Below are positions 63,027 through 64,000 of a stretch of 64,000 nt of DNA, in pieces. Every line of letters begins with the position of its first letter. Position 1 is the stretch's first letter. The notes below the pieces were generated by a model. It searched no databases and was not told the origin of the DNA. It saw only the letters and a list, made by a program, of their open reading frames with translations. Where the stretch lies: NCBI RefSeq assembly GCF_900114345.1, contig NZ_FOZJ01000002.1, positions 124,001 to 188,000 of the forward strand. Direction: 5' to 3'. The DNA comes from Microbacterium sp. cf046 (GTDB lineage: Bacteria > Actinomycetota > Actinomycetes > Actinomycetales > Microbacteriaceae). The position numbers and the translations under genes were made by a program.

Positions 63027-63515
63027 ATGGCTGGAGAACGTCAGGCGAGAGTTGCGGACCGGATCCGTGTGGTGCTCGCAGAGCGACTCGAGAAGGGGCT
63101 GCGCGATCCGCGCCTCGGCTTCGTCACGATCACCGATGTCAAGGTGACCGGAGACCTGCAGCACGCGTCGGTCTTCTACACCGTGATGGGCGACGAAGCG
63201 CTTCGCGCAGACACCGCGGCGGCGCTGAAGTCCGCGACCGGGATGCTGCGCACCGAGGTCGGCAAGAACCTCAACACGCGGCTGACGCCGTCGCTGGAGT
63301 TCTTCCTCGATGCGATCCCCGAGAACGCCGACCACATCGCGGCGCTCCTGCAGGAGGCGCGGGAACGCGATGAGGCAGTCGCCGGGCTTGCGGCATCAGC
63401 GCAGTACGCGGGCGACGCAGATCCATATGTGAAGCCTCGCGAGTTCGACGAGGCCGGGCTCGACGAGGCCGAAGCGGAAGCCGACGCCGAAGGTCTGGCG
63501 CGCACCGAGGACTGA
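63027..63515 (+). CDS. rbfA: Ribosome-binding factor A
   Basis: This 162-residue protein assists late 30S assembly. The KH-like core has RVADRIRVVLAERLEKGLRDPRLGFVTITDVKVTGDLQHASVFYTV and NTRLTPSLEFFLDAIPENADHI. The last 40 residues form an acidic tail, commonly seen in actinobacterial RbfA. GGAGAG precedes the ATG at 63027; the longer in-frame reading lies within infB. Confidence 0.95.
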   Translation: MAGERQARVADRIRVVLAERLEKGLRDPRLGFVTITDVKVTGDLQHASVFYTVMGDEALRADTAAALKSATGMLRTEVGKNLNTRLTPSLEFFLDAIPENADHIAALLQEARERDEAVAGLAASAQYAGDADPYVKPREFDEAGLDEAEAEADAEGLARTED

Positions 63516-63524
63516 GGTCTGCGC

Positions 63525-64000
63525 TCAGCGCGGCAAGCGAGCCATACCGTCGACCAGCTCGATGAGCCCGTCGTCGGCGAGCGATGTGATCGCTCGATCG
63601 CGCTGGAGCGCGTCCGGCCAGGCGTCGAGCAGCTCATCCGAGCGGATGCCGCTCGCCGCGGCATCCCGCAGCGCTCTGAGCGCCGCCCCGCGCGCCTGAC
63701 GGTCGCTGCCGTCGTAGCGAGCCTGCTTGCGGCGTGTGTCGGCGGTGGCAGGGTAGCCCGCGGCCCGCCACGCGCACGCATGCGCGATCGGGCATGCGTC
63801 GCATCGAGGGGTGCGCGCCGTGCAGACCGTGGCGCCCAGCTCCATCGTCGCCGCGTTCACGATCGCGGCATCGGTGCGGTCTTCGGGCAGGAGCGCCTCC
63901 ATCGCAGCCAGATCGGAGCGCGCCGGCGGACCAGGCTGCGCCTGCCCACCGATCGCACGCGCCAGCACGCGTCGGGTGTTCGTGTCGACGACCGGATGCC
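63525..64000 (-). CDS. mutY: A/G-specific adenine glycosylase MutY, C-terminal part
   Basis: The visible 158 codons begin with HPVVDTNTRRVLARAIGG and include the 4Fe-4S motif C-x6-C-x2-C-x5-C in ATVCTARTPRCDACPIAHAC. MutY removes adenine paired with 8-oxoguanine. The N-terminal catalytic half lies past the window end. After the cluster, about 70 residues end in GLIELVDGMARLPR with no separate NUDIX-like C-terminal domain, as in many actinobacteria. It is convergent with rbfA. Confidence 0.9.
   Translation of the reverse strand, partial: HPVVDTNTRRVLARAIGGQAQPGPPARSDLAAMEALLPEDRTDAAIVNAATMELGATVCTARTPRCDACPIAHACAWRAAGYPATADTRRKQARYDGSDRQARGAALRALRDAAASGIRSDELLDAWPDALQRDRAITSLADDGLIELVDGMARLPR

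Overview
The window is high-GC DNA from an actinobacterium, most likely a member of the Microbacteriaceae and probably close to Microbacterium. Three things point there: the actinobacterial gene order prmC-tsaC-wecA-atpI-atpBEFHAGDC, the many GTG starts, and the frequent GGATGC/GCATCC words inside genes. No rRNA, tRNA, CRISPR array, transposase or phage gene was seen. Most of it looks like core chromosome.

Layout. 1-10.2 kb: end of prmC, tsaC, wecA, an AtpI-like protein, the complete F1Fo ATP synthase operon and yaaA. 10.2-16.7 kb: two small membrane proteins, an aldo/keto reductase, a PP2C phosphatase and a large FtsK/EccC-like ATPase. 16.7-23 kb: APC permease, alanine dehydrogenase, asparaginase, OsmC protein, lysophospholipid acyltransferase and a lipoprotein FKBP isomerase. 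22.9-27 kb: glycerol/dihydroxyacetone operon glpF-dhaK-dhaL-dhaM, divergent from an IclR regulator. 27-36.3 kb: isoprenoid genes dxr and ispG, separated by a MurE-like ligase, the Rip1/RseP protease, an ECF42 sigma factor with its DGPF (YCII) partner, and a PhzE/TrpEG-type synthase. 36.3-38 kb: ACC deaminase and a PNPOx-fold protein. 38-49.9 kb: a ten-gene exopolysaccharide operon on the minus strand. 50-57 kb: a small Cys/His protein, pyroglutamyl peptidase, a sigma factor with a membrane partner, proS, and a pair of unknown membrane proteins. 57-64 kb: stress-type PNPOx, DUF1206 protein, nusA-ylxR-infB-rbfA, and the C-terminal part of mutY.

Regulation can be read directly in several places. 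The clearest case is a tryptophan attenuator upstream of the fused chorismate-utilising synthase: an 11-residue leader peptide with tandem Trp codons, two alternative pairings, and a hairpin followed by T residues. The glpF promoter overlaps a perfect 15-bp palindrome that is probably the operator of the divergent IclR protein. At least ten genes have a TANNNT -10 box only 6-7 nt before the start codon, which suggests leaderless mRNAs and helps choose starts. ylxR appears to begin at a non-canonical ATA codon behind a perfect ribosome binding site.

The most unusual items are the Trp attenuator in front of a PhzE-like enzyme, the ylxR start, a condensation-domain-like acyltransferase in the exopolysaccharide operon, an orphan EccC-like ATPase beside a PP2C phosphatase, a MurE paralogue with an altered amino-acid-recognition motif, and tandem dyad repeats ahead of the exopolysaccharide operon. 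I did not find a clearly unprecedented multi-gene system. All functional calls rest on reading the sequence and recalled family features; no database search was run.
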